Positions 1 through 6,625 of a stretch of 17,002 nucleotides of DNA are shown here, piece after piece. The stretch comes from an uncultured Selenomonadaceae bacterium (GTDB lineage Bacteria > Bacillota > Negativicutes > Selenomonadales > Selenomonadaceae). The stretch is taken from contig CACZOL010000085.1 of NCBI GenBank assembly GCA_902782705.1, forward strand, positions 1 through 17,002, in the 5' to 3' direction. The notes under the pieces are model-generated. The model made no database searches and was not told the DNA's origin. It was given only the letters and a program-made list of their open reading frames with translations. A program made the translations under genes and the position numbers. Every line of letters begins with the position of its first letter. Positions within the stretch are counted from its first letter, which is position 1.

Positions 1-549
1 ATCAAGCTGATGCACAATCTCGTGCGTCCGAAGTTCTTTATTCCGGTACACGGAGAGTATCGCCACTTGATCAAGCACGCGAAGCTGGCGCAGGAACTCG
101 GGATGCCGAAGGAAAATATCTTCATCAGCGAAAACGGACAGGTGCTTGAATTTACCCGCGATTCGGGCGCGGTGGCCGGAAAGGTCACGGCAGGCCGCAT
201 ACTCGTGGACGGCCTTGGCGTCGGCGACGTCGGCAACATCGTGCTTCGCGACCGCCGCCAGCTTTCGCAGGACGGCATCCTGATCATCGTGCTGACGATG
301 AACCGCGAGACCGGCGAGGTCGTCTCGGGACCGGATATCGTGTCGAGAGGGTTCGTTTATGTACGTGAGTCCGAGGAACTGATGGAAGAGGCGCGGACGC
401 GCGTCGAGCAGGCGCTCGACCGCTGCCAGGAGGAACGCGTCGTCGAATGGGGCGCAATCAAGTCGAATATCCGCGACGCTCTCGGGCGTTATCTGTTCGA
501 CAAGACACGCCGTCGTCCGATGATCCTTCCGATCATCATGGAAGTATAG
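1..549 (+). CDS. rnj: Ribonuclease J, C-terminal part (gene enters from upstream)
   Basis: The reading frame is open from the first base, so this is the last 182 codons of a longer gene (family members are about 550 residues). RNase J is a metallo-beta-lactamase/beta-CASP nuclease that matures and degrades RNA in the cytoplasm as both an endonuclease and a 5' exonuclease. The visible part starts just before the family motif PVHGEYRHL, whose histidine belongs to the metal site. It continues through the end of the catalytic core (ELGMPKENIF, ENGQVLEF) and the small C-terminal domain (IIVLTMNRETGEV, DIVSRGFVYVRESEEL, then RRRPMILPIIMEV). The conserved ending and the terminator 9 bases later show the 3' end is intact. 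The N-terminal catalytic motifs lie outside the window, so activity cannot be judged here, and RNase J1 versus J2 cannot be decided. Confidence 0.95.
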   Translation: MKLMHNLVRPKFFIPVHGEYRHLIKHAKLAQELGMPKENIFISENGQVLEFTRDSGAVAGKVTAGRILVDGLGVGDVGNIVLRDRRQLSQDGILIIVLTMNRETGEVVSGPDIVSRGFVYVRESEELMEEARTRVEQALDRCQEERVVEWGAIKSNIRDALGRYLFDKTRRRPMILPIIMEV

Positions 550-557
550 AAAATAAC

Positions 558-588
558 AAGCCCGCAAGGATTCGATCCTTGCGGGCTT
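558..588. terminator. Two-way intrinsic terminator between RNase J and pncA
   Basis: A perfect 13-base-pair stem (558-570 with 576-588) closes a 5-base loop. Each side begins AAGCCCGC and ends GCGGGCTT, and T-rich sequence follows in the + direction. It lies between the stop codons of two converging genes (549 and 599-601), so it probably ends transcripts from both sides. Confidence 0.85.
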
Positions 589-598
589 TCGTTTGCTG

Positions 599-1111
599 TT
601 ACAGCACTTCGATATGGCACATTTTCATCGCTTCCAGCGCGCGGGTATGGCTTTCGGGGGTGACGCCGGCGCAGCATTCGCTGTCCACGCAGATTCTCGC
701 TTCGGGCAGGAATGATTTCAGCAGCATGGCGTTCGAGATGACGCAAATATCGGTGCAAAGGCCGACGACGGTGATCTCATCGCAGTCCGCTACGAGCTGC
801 GGCAGGCCCGTCGCGCCGAACGTTGGCTTTTCGAGTACGACGGCGTCTTTCGCAAAGGGAATGAGCGCGGAGGCCAGCCCCCAGCCGTGGGTCGGCTTGA
901 TGCAGTGCTCGACGGGAAGTTTCTTTCCTTCGGCGGATGCAAGATAATCCTTGTGGTGCGTGTCTTGTGTGAAAATCAGTTTTTCGCCGTTTTTCAGAGC
1001 GGCTTTTACCTTCTCGGTGACGGCGAGGACGATGGCCTGCGCCTCGGGCGTGCCGAGGGAGCCGTCGATGAAGTCGTTTTGCATGTCGATGACAACGAGC
1101 GCTTTTTTCAT
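599..1111 (-). CDS. pncA: Nicotinamidase / isochorismatase-family cysteine hydrolase
   Basis: This 170-residue protein has the length and motifs of the isochorismatase-like hydrolases. The catalytic triad can be read as D9 (VVIDMQNDF), K95 (VLEKPTFGATGL) and C123 (GLCTDICV). The metal-binding cluster is D50, H52 and H53 (TQDTHH). In nicotinamidases this triad deamidates nicotinamide to nicotinate for NAD salvage, through a thioester on the cysteine. The ATG at 1111 was chosen because the family begins with exactly this short strand and because AAAGGAAG stands about ten bases upstream; a longer reading frame upstream has no family similarity. A good promoter lies 55 bases upstream. Nicotinamide is the most likely substrate, but other small amides are possible. 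Confidence 0.85.
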   Translation of the reverse strand: MKKALVVIDMQNDFIDGSLGTPEAQAIVLAVTEKVKAALKNGEKLIFTQDTHHKDYLASAEGKKLPVEHCIKPTHGWGLASALIPFAKDAVVLEKPTFGATGLPQLVADCDEITVVGLCTDICVISNAMLLKSFLPEARICVDSECCAGVTPESHTRALEAMKMCHIEVL

Positions 1112-1165
1112 GGAATCGTATCTTCCTTTCCGTTGTGTATTGGGAACGCGTTGCCGCGTGTCCTT

Positions 1166-1193
1166 ATTGTAAGCGATTCGCCGCAAATGTCAA
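1166..1193 (-). promoter_or_regulatory. Sigma-A-type promoter for pncA
   Basis: Read on the minus strand, TTGACA (1193-1188) and TACAAT (1171-1166) are separated by 16 bases. The -35 box is a perfect match and the -10 box matches five of six bases. The start of transcription would fall about 50 bases before the pncA start codon, so pncA can be expressed apart from the DUF4931 gene behind it. Confidence 0.75.
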
Positions 1194-1213
1194 GACGGCG
1201 CGGGAGGCAAGAT

Positions 1214-1972
1214 CTATAACCAGTCCCGCTGGAAACTTTCGACGATTTCCGCGAGATTGCTCGGCAGGATCCTGATGTCGTAGCCGATCATGAGCGGGGA
1301 AGTCGGGAAGCGCGGCATGACTTTGACGCCGATTTTTTCGCCGAGGCGATAGAAGAAGATGTTGTAGCTGTCCTCGCTTTTCTTGAAATGGGCGCAGACG
1401 TAGGCGACCGTTTTTTGCAGCAGATCTGCGAGTGTGTTGAGGCTGCCCTGCGCGGCGATGAGATTGAATTCGCCGAATCCGAGGCGGGGGTGGGTGGCGG
1501 CGTTCAGCAGTACGCCGTCTTTTTCGATGATCGTCAGTCCTTCAAAATCTTCCGCGTCCGCAAAAAGCGACGGGTCGGCGTCCCGAAAGCCGACAAGCTG
1601 CATGTGCGCGTGGCGCATGGTGCCGCCGGAGAGATGGCCGTGATTCTTGAAAAAGATGACGGCGCTGTATTTTCCGCTCGATTCCATTTCCCGCCATTTT
1701 GCGACGCCGAAGCGGACAATCCGGCGCATGTGCTCGGGCGGGTAGTCGGGCATATCGACGCCGCAGCGGTCGGTCTCGACGAGTACGAGCTGGTCGGCAT
1801 TCGCGAGCACGTCGAATTTGTTTTTCAGCAGGATGATACCGCCTTCGTCCGTCGCGTAGATATCCGTCAATCCTTCGGGATGGCAAAACGGGCAGTCGTT
1901 TTCCTTGTGAATGATGTTTTCCGGCTTCTGGCGTCCGACGGCCATGTCAAAGCGAATCAGATTGTTTTTCAT
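1214..1972 (-). CDS. DUF4931 protein, GalT/HIT-like nucleotidyltransferase fold
   Basis: This 252-residue protein carries two hallmarks of the galactose-1-phosphate uridylyltransferase/HIT superfamily: a CPFC pair at residues 27-30, typical of a zinc site, and HLSGGTMRHAHMQ at 113-125, containing the HxHxQ active-site pattern. GalT uses the middle histidine of HPHxQ for a covalent nucleotide intermediate, and H123 would be the equivalent. The family is called DUF4931 in Firmicutes; its substrate is not known to me. It is shorter than true GalT (about 350 residues) and no galactose genes lie nearby, so I do not call it galT. The ATG at 1972 is preceded by a GAGGTAACC ribosome site. It reads toward pncA with a 102-base gap and no visible terminator between them. 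Confidence 0.8.
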   Translation of the reverse strand: MKNNLIRFDMAVGRQKPENIIHKENDCPFCHPEGLTDIYATDEGGIILLKNKFDVLANADQLVLVETDRCGVDMPDYPPEHMRRIVRFGVAKWREMESSGKYSAVIFFKNHGHLSGGTMRHAHMQLVGFRDADPSLFADAEDFEGLTIIEKDGVLLNAATHPRLGFGEFNLIAAQGSLNTLADLLQKTVAYVCAHFKKSEDSYNIFFYRLGEKIGVKVMPRFPTSPLMIGYDIRILPSNLAEIVESFQRDWL

Positions 1973-2001
1973 AAGGTTACCTCGTTTTTTGTTGATTTTA
2001 C

Positions 2002-2030
2002 TGGAAACGGCGACGGATAAATGGTATAAT
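2002..2030 (+). promoter_or_regulatory. Promoter for the flippase-kinase-mtnA operon
   Basis: TATAAT at 2025-2030 is a perfect -10 box with the extended TGG directly before it. TGGAAA at 2002-2007 (four of six) sits 17 bases upstream. The transcript would have a leader of about 95 bases before the ATG at 2133. The minus-strand DUF4931 gene starts at 1972, so the two units are divergent. Confidence 0.7.
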
Positions 2031-2132
2031 TTCTTTTATGTATGGAGTGTATGAAGCAAAATAGAGCTGAATGTTTGCTGTCATGTTCATTATATAGAGA
2101 AACGATATTTTTTGCAAAGAGAGGTGACGGCA

Positions 2133-3788
2133 ATGGAGGAAGAAAATAAGTCCACGAAGGGCGAGTCCCTGATGAAGGGCACGTTTATCCTGACGATTGC
2201 CGGCATCGTCGTCAAGATCATCGGCTCGCTGAATTGGATTTTCGTGTCCCGCGTTTTGGGCGGCGAGGGAATCGGCTTGTATCAGATGGCGTTCCCGATT
2301 TACTTTTTCGCCCTTTCCGTCTCTACGGCGGGCGTGCCGGTGGCAATTTCGATCATTACGGCAGAGCGCGTGGCGGTCAAAGATATCTGGGGCGCGCGGC
2401 GGGTGTTCCGCATCTCGATGATGCTGATGCTGGTCACAGGTGTCTTGTTCTCATTGTTGACGTATTTCGGTGCGGGTTGGCTGATCGAGTATCAATTCAT
2501 TCGCGATCCGCGCGCGTATTATTCCGTGGTCGTGCTGGCGCCGGCGATTTTCTTCGTCACGCTCCTCGCGAGTTCGCGAGGGTATTTGCAGGGCTGGCAG
2601 CGCATGACGCCGACGGCGGTCTCGCAGATTGTCGAGCAGATCTTCCGCGTGATCACGATGGTGCTCTTGGCAAGGCTGTTCTTGCCTATGGGGCTTGAGT
2701 ACGCGGCGGCTGGCGCGAGCTTTGGCGCGTGCGCGGGCGCGGTAACGGGGCTTATCGTACTCGTCTGGTACCATTGGCAGCTCGACCGCGATATCCGGCG
2801 CGACTACACGCCGGAGGAACTGTTGCCGAAGCAGGACATGGAGCAGGAATCCTGCTGGAAGATCCTGCATCGTTTGTTCAAGCTGGCGCTTCCTGTTTCG
2901 GCGGCGAGCATCATGCTTCCCGTCGTGTCGAATCTCGATCTCGCCATCGTGCCGCAGCGTCTTGAAGTCGCAGGCTATACGGTCAATCAGGCGACGGAGC
3001 TTTTCGGTTATTTGACGGGTATGGCGGTGCCGCTCATCAATCTTTCAACAATCATTACGGCGTCTCTGGCGGTCAGTATCATTCCCGCGCTGTCCGAGGC
3101 GCGGGCGGTGGGGGATAAGGCGCGCATTTACGAGCAGTCCGCCGCGGGTATTCGCATTTCTCATTTTGTATGTTTTCCGGCGTTCATCATTGTCCTGATG
3201 CTTGCAACGCCGATCTCGACGCTGATTTACAGCGCGCCCGGCGCGGGCCCCGCAGTCTGGGCCTGCTCGTTCAGTATCGTGCTTTTGGGGCTGCATCAGG
3301 TCTCGACCGGCATCCTGCAGGGGCTCGGTCATCCGACGATCCCGATGGTCAATATGATCTTGGCGGCGGTCGCGAAAGTGATCCTGAATTGGACGCTGAC
3401 GGCGATACCGACGCTGGGCATTCTCGGCGCGGCGTTCGCGACGGCGGCGGATATGGGCGTCGCCGCGTTCATCAATATGTTCTTTATCTATAAATATGTC
3501 GGCTGCTCGATGGAGTGGAAGCATCTTTTCAAGGCGTGCTGCGCGTCCGTCGTCATGGCGATTGCCGTGAAGCTGTTCTATGATACGACGTTCGCGTCGT
3601 GGGGCATAAACGCGGTTTCGACGTTCGGCGCGACGTTCGTCGGCTGCGCGGTCTATATCGCGGCAATGCTCGTGATTGGCGGTATCGGCGAAGAGGACAT
3701 GGAGCGCGTACCGATGGTCGGTCATACCTTTATCCGCGTTCTGCGTCGCATTGGCGTTTTCAAGACGCCTGCGGAGAATGAATCATGA
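2133..3788 (+). CDS. Polysaccharide/lipid flippase, SpoVB-MurJ type (MOP superfamily)
   Basis: The 551-residue protein is almost entirely hydrophobic segments joined by short charged loops, consistent with 12-14 membrane helices. The opening after a charged lead (KGTFILTIAGIVVKIIGSL, then FVSRVLGGEGIGLYQMAFP) is characteristic of the SpoVB/YtgP branch of the MOP exporter superfamily. Members move lipid-linked cell-wall or polysaccharide precursors across the membrane. The ATG at 2133 is preferred over an in-frame TTG at 2112, because AGAGAGGTG lies at the right distance before it and the TTG has no ribosome site. The stop codon overlaps the next start as ATGA, so the lipid kinase is translationally coupled. 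In this branch the exact cargo cannot be told from sequence; a sporulation role is not implied by the family name. Confidence 0.85.
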   Translation: MEEENKSTKGESLMKGTFILTIAGIVVKIIGSLNWIFVSRVLGGEGIGLYQMAFPIYFFALSVSTAGVPVAISIITAERVAVKDIWGARRVFRISMMLMLVTGVLFSLLTYFGAGWLIEYQFIRDPRAYYSVVVLAPAIFFVTLLASSRGYLQGWQRMTPTAVSQIVEQIFRVITMVLLARLFLPMGLEYAAAGASFGACAGAVTGLIVLVWYHWQLDRDIRRDYTPEELLPKQDMEQESCWKILHRLFKLALPVSAASIMLPVVSNLDLAIVPQRLEVAGYTVNQATELFGYLTGMAVPLINLSTIITASLAVSIIPALSEARAVGDKARIYEQSAAGIRISHFVCFPAFIIVLMLATPISTLIYSAPGAGPAVWACSFSIVLLGLHQVSTGILQGLGHPTIPMVNMILAAVAKVILNWTLTAIPTLGILGAAFATAADMGVAAFINMFFIYKYVGCSMEWKHLFKACCASVVMAIAVKLFYDTTFASWGINAVSTFGATFVGCAVYIAAMLVIGGIGEEDMERVPMVGHTFIRVLRRIGVFKTPAENES

Positions 3789-4711
3789 TGAAACGATATG
3801 TACTTGTCTACAATCCCGTGTCGGGACATGCGACGTTTCGTCACAGTCTCGATACGATCATCGAGGCGTTTCAGCGGCGGCGTACGATCCTGGTTCCGTA
3901 TCGTACGAGCCCGGGTGATGAAGAGCAGATGGCGGAATTCCTTCGCGAGGTACAGCCGGAAGGGGTGCTGGCGGCGGGCGGCGACGGGACGCTGCATGAA
4001 GTGGTCAACGTCCTGATGCGCAGTGAGCTTTCTCTGCCCATCGGTATTATCGGCAGCGGCACGTCGAATGATTTTGCTACCTATCTCGGCGTCAACAACG
4101 ATCTCGAGGCGTATTTCGATTGTATTGTCGACGACGTTTCCCGTGCGGTGGATGTGGGCTGCGCGAACGGGGAATATTTCATCAATGTGGCCAGTGCCGG
4201 TGCGTTGACTTCCGTCGCTCATGAGGTCAATGTGCGCCTCAAGCATGCGATGGGGAAGATGGCGTATTATCTGCGCGGCATCGGCGAGATTCCAAAGCTG
4301 CACACGCTTCATTTGCATATCAAGGCGGACGATACGGAGATTGAAACGGGCGCGTATCTTTTTGTCATTGTCAACAGCTCCGTTGCCGGCAGCATGCAAA
4401 ACGTGGCCGTCGACGCGAAGATCGACGACGGCAAGCTCGATCTTTTGGTGGCGAAGGATTCCGGAATCACTGAGTTCATGGCGTTGGCAAAGGACGTGGT
4501 TTCGGGAACGATCAAGCCGGATGAGAAGAATCTCCTGCACATCCAGGCAAAATCTTTTCTCGTGGAAGCGGACGAGCCGACGGAGAGCGACCTCGACGGC
4601 GAACGCGGCCCTGCGCTTCCGCTTCGGGTTGAGACGATCCGGCGGGCGATTCGCATCTATACAATGGCAGAGCAGGGGAAAGACGCGGTCTTGGAGGCGA
4701 AGGGCGAATGA
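3785..4711 (+). CDS. Diacylglycerol/lipid kinase, YegS-DgkB family
   Basis: This 308-residue protein shows the DAGK catalytic domain: NPVSG at residues 10-14, the nucleotide-binding GGDGTLHEVVNVL from 65, and GSGTSNDFA at 90-98. The C-terminal beta domain ends with the family's DLDGE element near residue 270. Such kinases phosphorylate diacylglycerol or related lipids with ATP at the inner face of the membrane, returning diacylglycerol to phospholipid synthesis. The gene overlaps the flippase upstream and mtnA downstream by four bases each. The start at 3785 has GGAG seven bases upstream; the second codon is also ATG, so a one-residue-shorter protein is possible. The flippase neighbour fits a role in recycling envelope lipids, but that is an inference. 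Confidence 0.88.
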   Translation: MMKRYVLVYNPVSGHATFRHSLDTIIEAFQRRRTILVPYRTSPGDEEQMAEFLREVQPEGVLAAGGDGTLHEVVNVLMRSELSLPIGIIGSGTSNDFATYLGVNNDLEAYFDCIVDDVSRAVDVGCANGEYFINVASAGALTSVAHEVNVRLKHAMGKMAYYLRGIGEIPKLHTLHLHIKADDTEIETGAYLFVIVNSSVAGSMQNVAVDAKIDDGKLDLLVAKDSGITEFMALAKDVVSGTIKPDEKNLLHIQAKSFLVEADEPTESDLDGERGPALPLRVETIRRAIRIYTMAEQGKDAVLEAKGE

Positions 4712-5775
4712 CGGACACGAATAAGCTCGGTTTTGAGACGGTCGCACTGGACGACGAAGCCTCGGCGCTCGTCATCGTTGACCAAACGCGCCTGCCGAAC
4801 GAGCGGAAGATTCTGCGGCTGACGACGCAAAAAGAGATCTGGGACGCGATCTATCTTTTGCAGGTGCGCGGCGCGCCCGCGATCGGCGTGGCGGCGGCGT
4901 ACGGGATTTATCTCGCGGCGAAGGCGATCGACGAGACGGATTATGACATGTTTGCGAAAAAATTCGCCGAGGCGAGAGAGTATCTGAATTCCGCGCGGCC
5001 TACGGCGGTCAATCTTTCCTGGGCGCTTTCACGCATGGGGAAGATTGTCGAGGCGGGACGCGGAGACGGCGTTTCGGCAATAAAAAAACGCCTGCTGGCG
5101 GAATCGCGCGCCATACAGACGGAAGATATCGAGATGTGCCGGAAGATCGGCGAGCACGGCCTTTCGCTCTTGTCGCCCGGTATGGGGCTGCTCACGCATT
5201 GCAATGCGGGACAGCTTGCAACGAGCCGCTATGGCACGGCCACGGCGCCGATGTATCTTGGTCATGAACGCGGCTACGGCTTCCGTATTTTCTGCGACGA
5301 GACGCGGCCGCTTTTGCAGGGCGCGCGATTGACCGCTTACGAGCTTTCTGCGGCCGGCATGGACGTGACGTTGCTGTGCGACGGCATGGCGGCCTCGGCG
5401 ATGAGAAACGGATGGGTGGACGCCGTTTTCACCGGAGCTGACCGCGTCGCGGCAAACGGCGACGCGGCGAATAAGATTGGTACGTTTCCGCTGGCGATTG
5501 CCGCAAAGCGTTTCGGCGTGCCGTTTTACATCTGTGCGCCGTCTTCGACTATCGACATGAAGACACCGACGGGGAAGGACATCAAGATCGAACAGCGTCC
5601 GGCGGAAGAGGTTACGACCATGTGGTACAAGGACCGCATGGCGCCCGAGAACGTCAAGGTGTTCAATCCTGCGTTCGACGTGACGGACGCCGACCTGATT
5701 ACCGCGATCATCACCGAAAAGGGCGTTTTGCGCGCCCCGTTTACCGAGTCGCTGAAAGCGGCGATCGATGCATGA
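4708..5775 (+). CDS. mtnA: S-methyl-5-thioribose-1-phosphate isomerase
   Basis: The 355-residue protein is full length for MtnA, which turns methylthioribose-1-phosphate into methylthioribulose-1-phosphate in the salvage of methionine from methylthioadenosine. Visible signatures are VRGAPAIG (residues 53-60), THCNAGQLAT with the catalytic cysteine C165, and GADRVAANGDAANKIGT with the catalytic aspartate D245. The fold is shared with the eIF2B-alpha family, but the paired C165/D245 argue for MtnA. The start overlaps the lipid-kinase stop as ATGA. No other methionine-salvage gene lies in the window, so partners must be elsewhere or the enzyme feeds another methylthioadenosine route. A strong terminator follows after about 25 bases. 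Confidence 0.93.
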   Translation: MTDTNKLGFETVALDDEASALVIVDQTRLPNERKILRLTTQKEIWDAIYLLQVRGAPAIGVAAAYGIYLAAKAIDETDYDMFAKKFAEAREYLNSARPTAVNLSWALSRMGKIVEAGRGDGVSAIKKRLLAESRAIQTEDIEMCRKIGEHGLSLLSPGMGLLTHCNAGQLATSRYGTATAPMYLGHERGYGFRIFCDETRPLLQGARLTAYELSAAGMDVTLLCDGMAASAMRNGWVDAVFTGADRVAANGDAANKIGTFPLAIAAKRFGVPFYICAPSSTIDMKTPTGKDIKIEQRPAEEVTTMWYKDRMAPENVKVFNPAFDVTDADLITAIITEKGVLRAPFTESLKAAIDA

Positions 5776-5800
5776 AGGAATCGCTGAGGACAGCGAAATA

Positions 5801-5832
5801 AAAGGCCCCGCCCGAGATCGGGCGGGGCCTTT
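5801..5832. terminator. Two-way intrinsic terminator between mtnA and sepF
   Basis: A perfect, very GC-rich 14-base-pair stem (5801-5814 with 5819-5832) closes an AGAT loop. The stem ends in AAA/TTT on both sides, so a T-run follows in either direction. It lies between the stop codons of converging genes mtnA (5775) and sepF (5843). Confidence 0.85.
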
Positions 5833-5842
5833 GCGTCTGTTG

Positions 5843-6364
5843 TTACCGTTTTGCCAATGCCGGTCTTGCCGTCGAGACGTCGACTTCACTGGGCACGTAG
5901 AGAATCATTGCGTCCGTGATGCGGCGCGCTTCGCAGTCGAGAATGTACGAAACGCCGTTGATGAAGTCGCAGATCCTGCGCTGCTCCGGACCGTCCACGC
6001 GCTCAAAATTCACAATGGCTGCGCGGCTCATCAGCAAATCGTCCGCGATGCGCGCGACCTGATCGAAGTTTGACGGCACATGGATTTCCATAGCCAACTC
6101 CGGCACTTTCGTCGTGTGCACCGTAAGTTTCGGGCGCTGCGACGAGGCCGTCTTGTCAAGCGACGATACGACGGAAGATTTGGTCGGTGAAGTTTTTGCA
6201 GTCGCCGCAGACGCCGCAAACGGGACAGAGCCGACGGCCGCTTTATGCGTCTCGGTCAGTCCTTCCTCTTCTTCTTCGAGTTCTTCTTCGTCAAACTCGT
6301 CTTCTTCGAAGTCGTCTTCTTCCCCAAGATCAATCAATGCTTTGAATTTGTCCACCAGTCCCAT
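5843..6364 (-). CDS. sepF: Cell division protein SepF
   Basis: SepF binds FtsZ and the membrane and helps align FtsZ filaments at the septum. In this 173-residue protein, residues 1-13 (MGLVDKFKALIDL) form the short amphipathic membrane-binding helix. Residues 15-34 are nearly all Glu/Asp. Residues about 35-87 are a Ser/Thr/Ala-rich linker. Residues about 92-162 are the conserved SepF (DUF552) domain, with VARIADDLLMSRAAIVNF and ICDFINGVSYILD. The protein is about 20 residues longer than the Bacillus protein, mostly in the acidic stretch and linker. The ATG has GGAGGAATT directly upstream. The gene is not in a ylm/divIVA cluster here but stands alone behind its own promoter and a long leader. 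Confidence 0.93.
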   Translation of the reverse strand: MGLVDKFKALIDLGEEDDFEEDEFDEEELEEEEEGLTETHKAAVGSVPFAASAATAKTSPTKSSVVSSLDKTASSQRPKLTVHTTKVPELAMEIHVPSNFDQVARIADDLLMSRAAIVNFERVDGPEQRRICDFINGVSYILDCEARRITDAMILYVPSEVDVSTARPALAKR

Positions 6365-6528
6365 AATAATTCCTCCACTGCCTGATTGCCCCTAACGTTC
6401 TTCCCCTACGGCATTTGCCTCATCGGACTCCCCAATCCTAGAAAGCGCGAATTTGCTCGCTGCTTTCGCGAGGCGTGCATTCGAATCCCCATCCGAATGC
6501 GATAAATACGTTATAGCTATTGATGGTA
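6365..6528 (-). other. Long structured 5' leader of sepF (candidate cis-acting RNA)
   Basis: About 164 bases separate the predicted transcription start from the sepF start codon, and no gene was found in them. The RNA-sense strand has a 7-base-pair hairpin (6494-6500 with 6477-6483). It also has a longer hairpin made of 6 plus 4 base pairs with a one-base bulge (6462-6467/6441-6446 and 6457-6460/6447-6450). Four GGGG tracts occur at 6487-6490, 6430-6433, 6403-6406 and 6389-6392 (given as + positions of CCCC). I do not recognise a known riboswitch or leader class, so function is open. Confidence 0.4.
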
Positions 6529-6534
6529 ATTTAC

Positions 6535-6563
6535 ACTATACCGCATTTTTGTTAGATATGCAA
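6535..6563 (-). promoter_or_regulatory. Promoter for sepF
   Basis: On the minus strand TTGCAT (6563-6558) and TATAGT (6540-6535) are separated by 17 bases. The -10 box matches five of six; the -35 box is weak (three of six). The -35 box lies one base past the T-run of the typA terminator, so transcription restarts immediately after typA ends. Confidence 0.6.
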
Positions 6564-6564
6564 G

Positions 6565-6591
6565 AAAAAATTCCCGTTTAGGGAATTTTTT
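6565..6591 (-). terminator. Intrinsic terminator of typA
   Basis: An 11-base-pair stem (6581-6591 with 6565-6575) with loop 6576-6580 is followed on the minus strand by a run of T. It lies about 35 bases after the typA stop codon and directly before the sepF promoter. The stem is symmetric in A/T tails and could also work in the other direction. Confidence 0.8.
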
Positions 6592-6625
6592 CATGGAAAT
6601 TTCACAAACTCATCTATCTCAGAAT

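Noticed and set aside
2038..2064. Eight-codon frame in the leader of the flippase gene
   Set aside because: Too short, no ribosome site, and no run of regulatory codons or alternative hairpins to suggest a leader peptide.
3722..4747. Open frame of 341 codons on the - strand across the lipid kinase gene
   Set aside because: Antisense shadow of the kinase with Arg/His-rich composition; the + strand carries clear DAGK motifs and coupled starts.
6477..6500. TTCGAATCC in the sepF leader looked like a tRNA T-arm
   Set aside because: No matching acceptor stem, anticodon arm or CCA end can be drawn on either strand; the bases are better explained by a simple hairpin.
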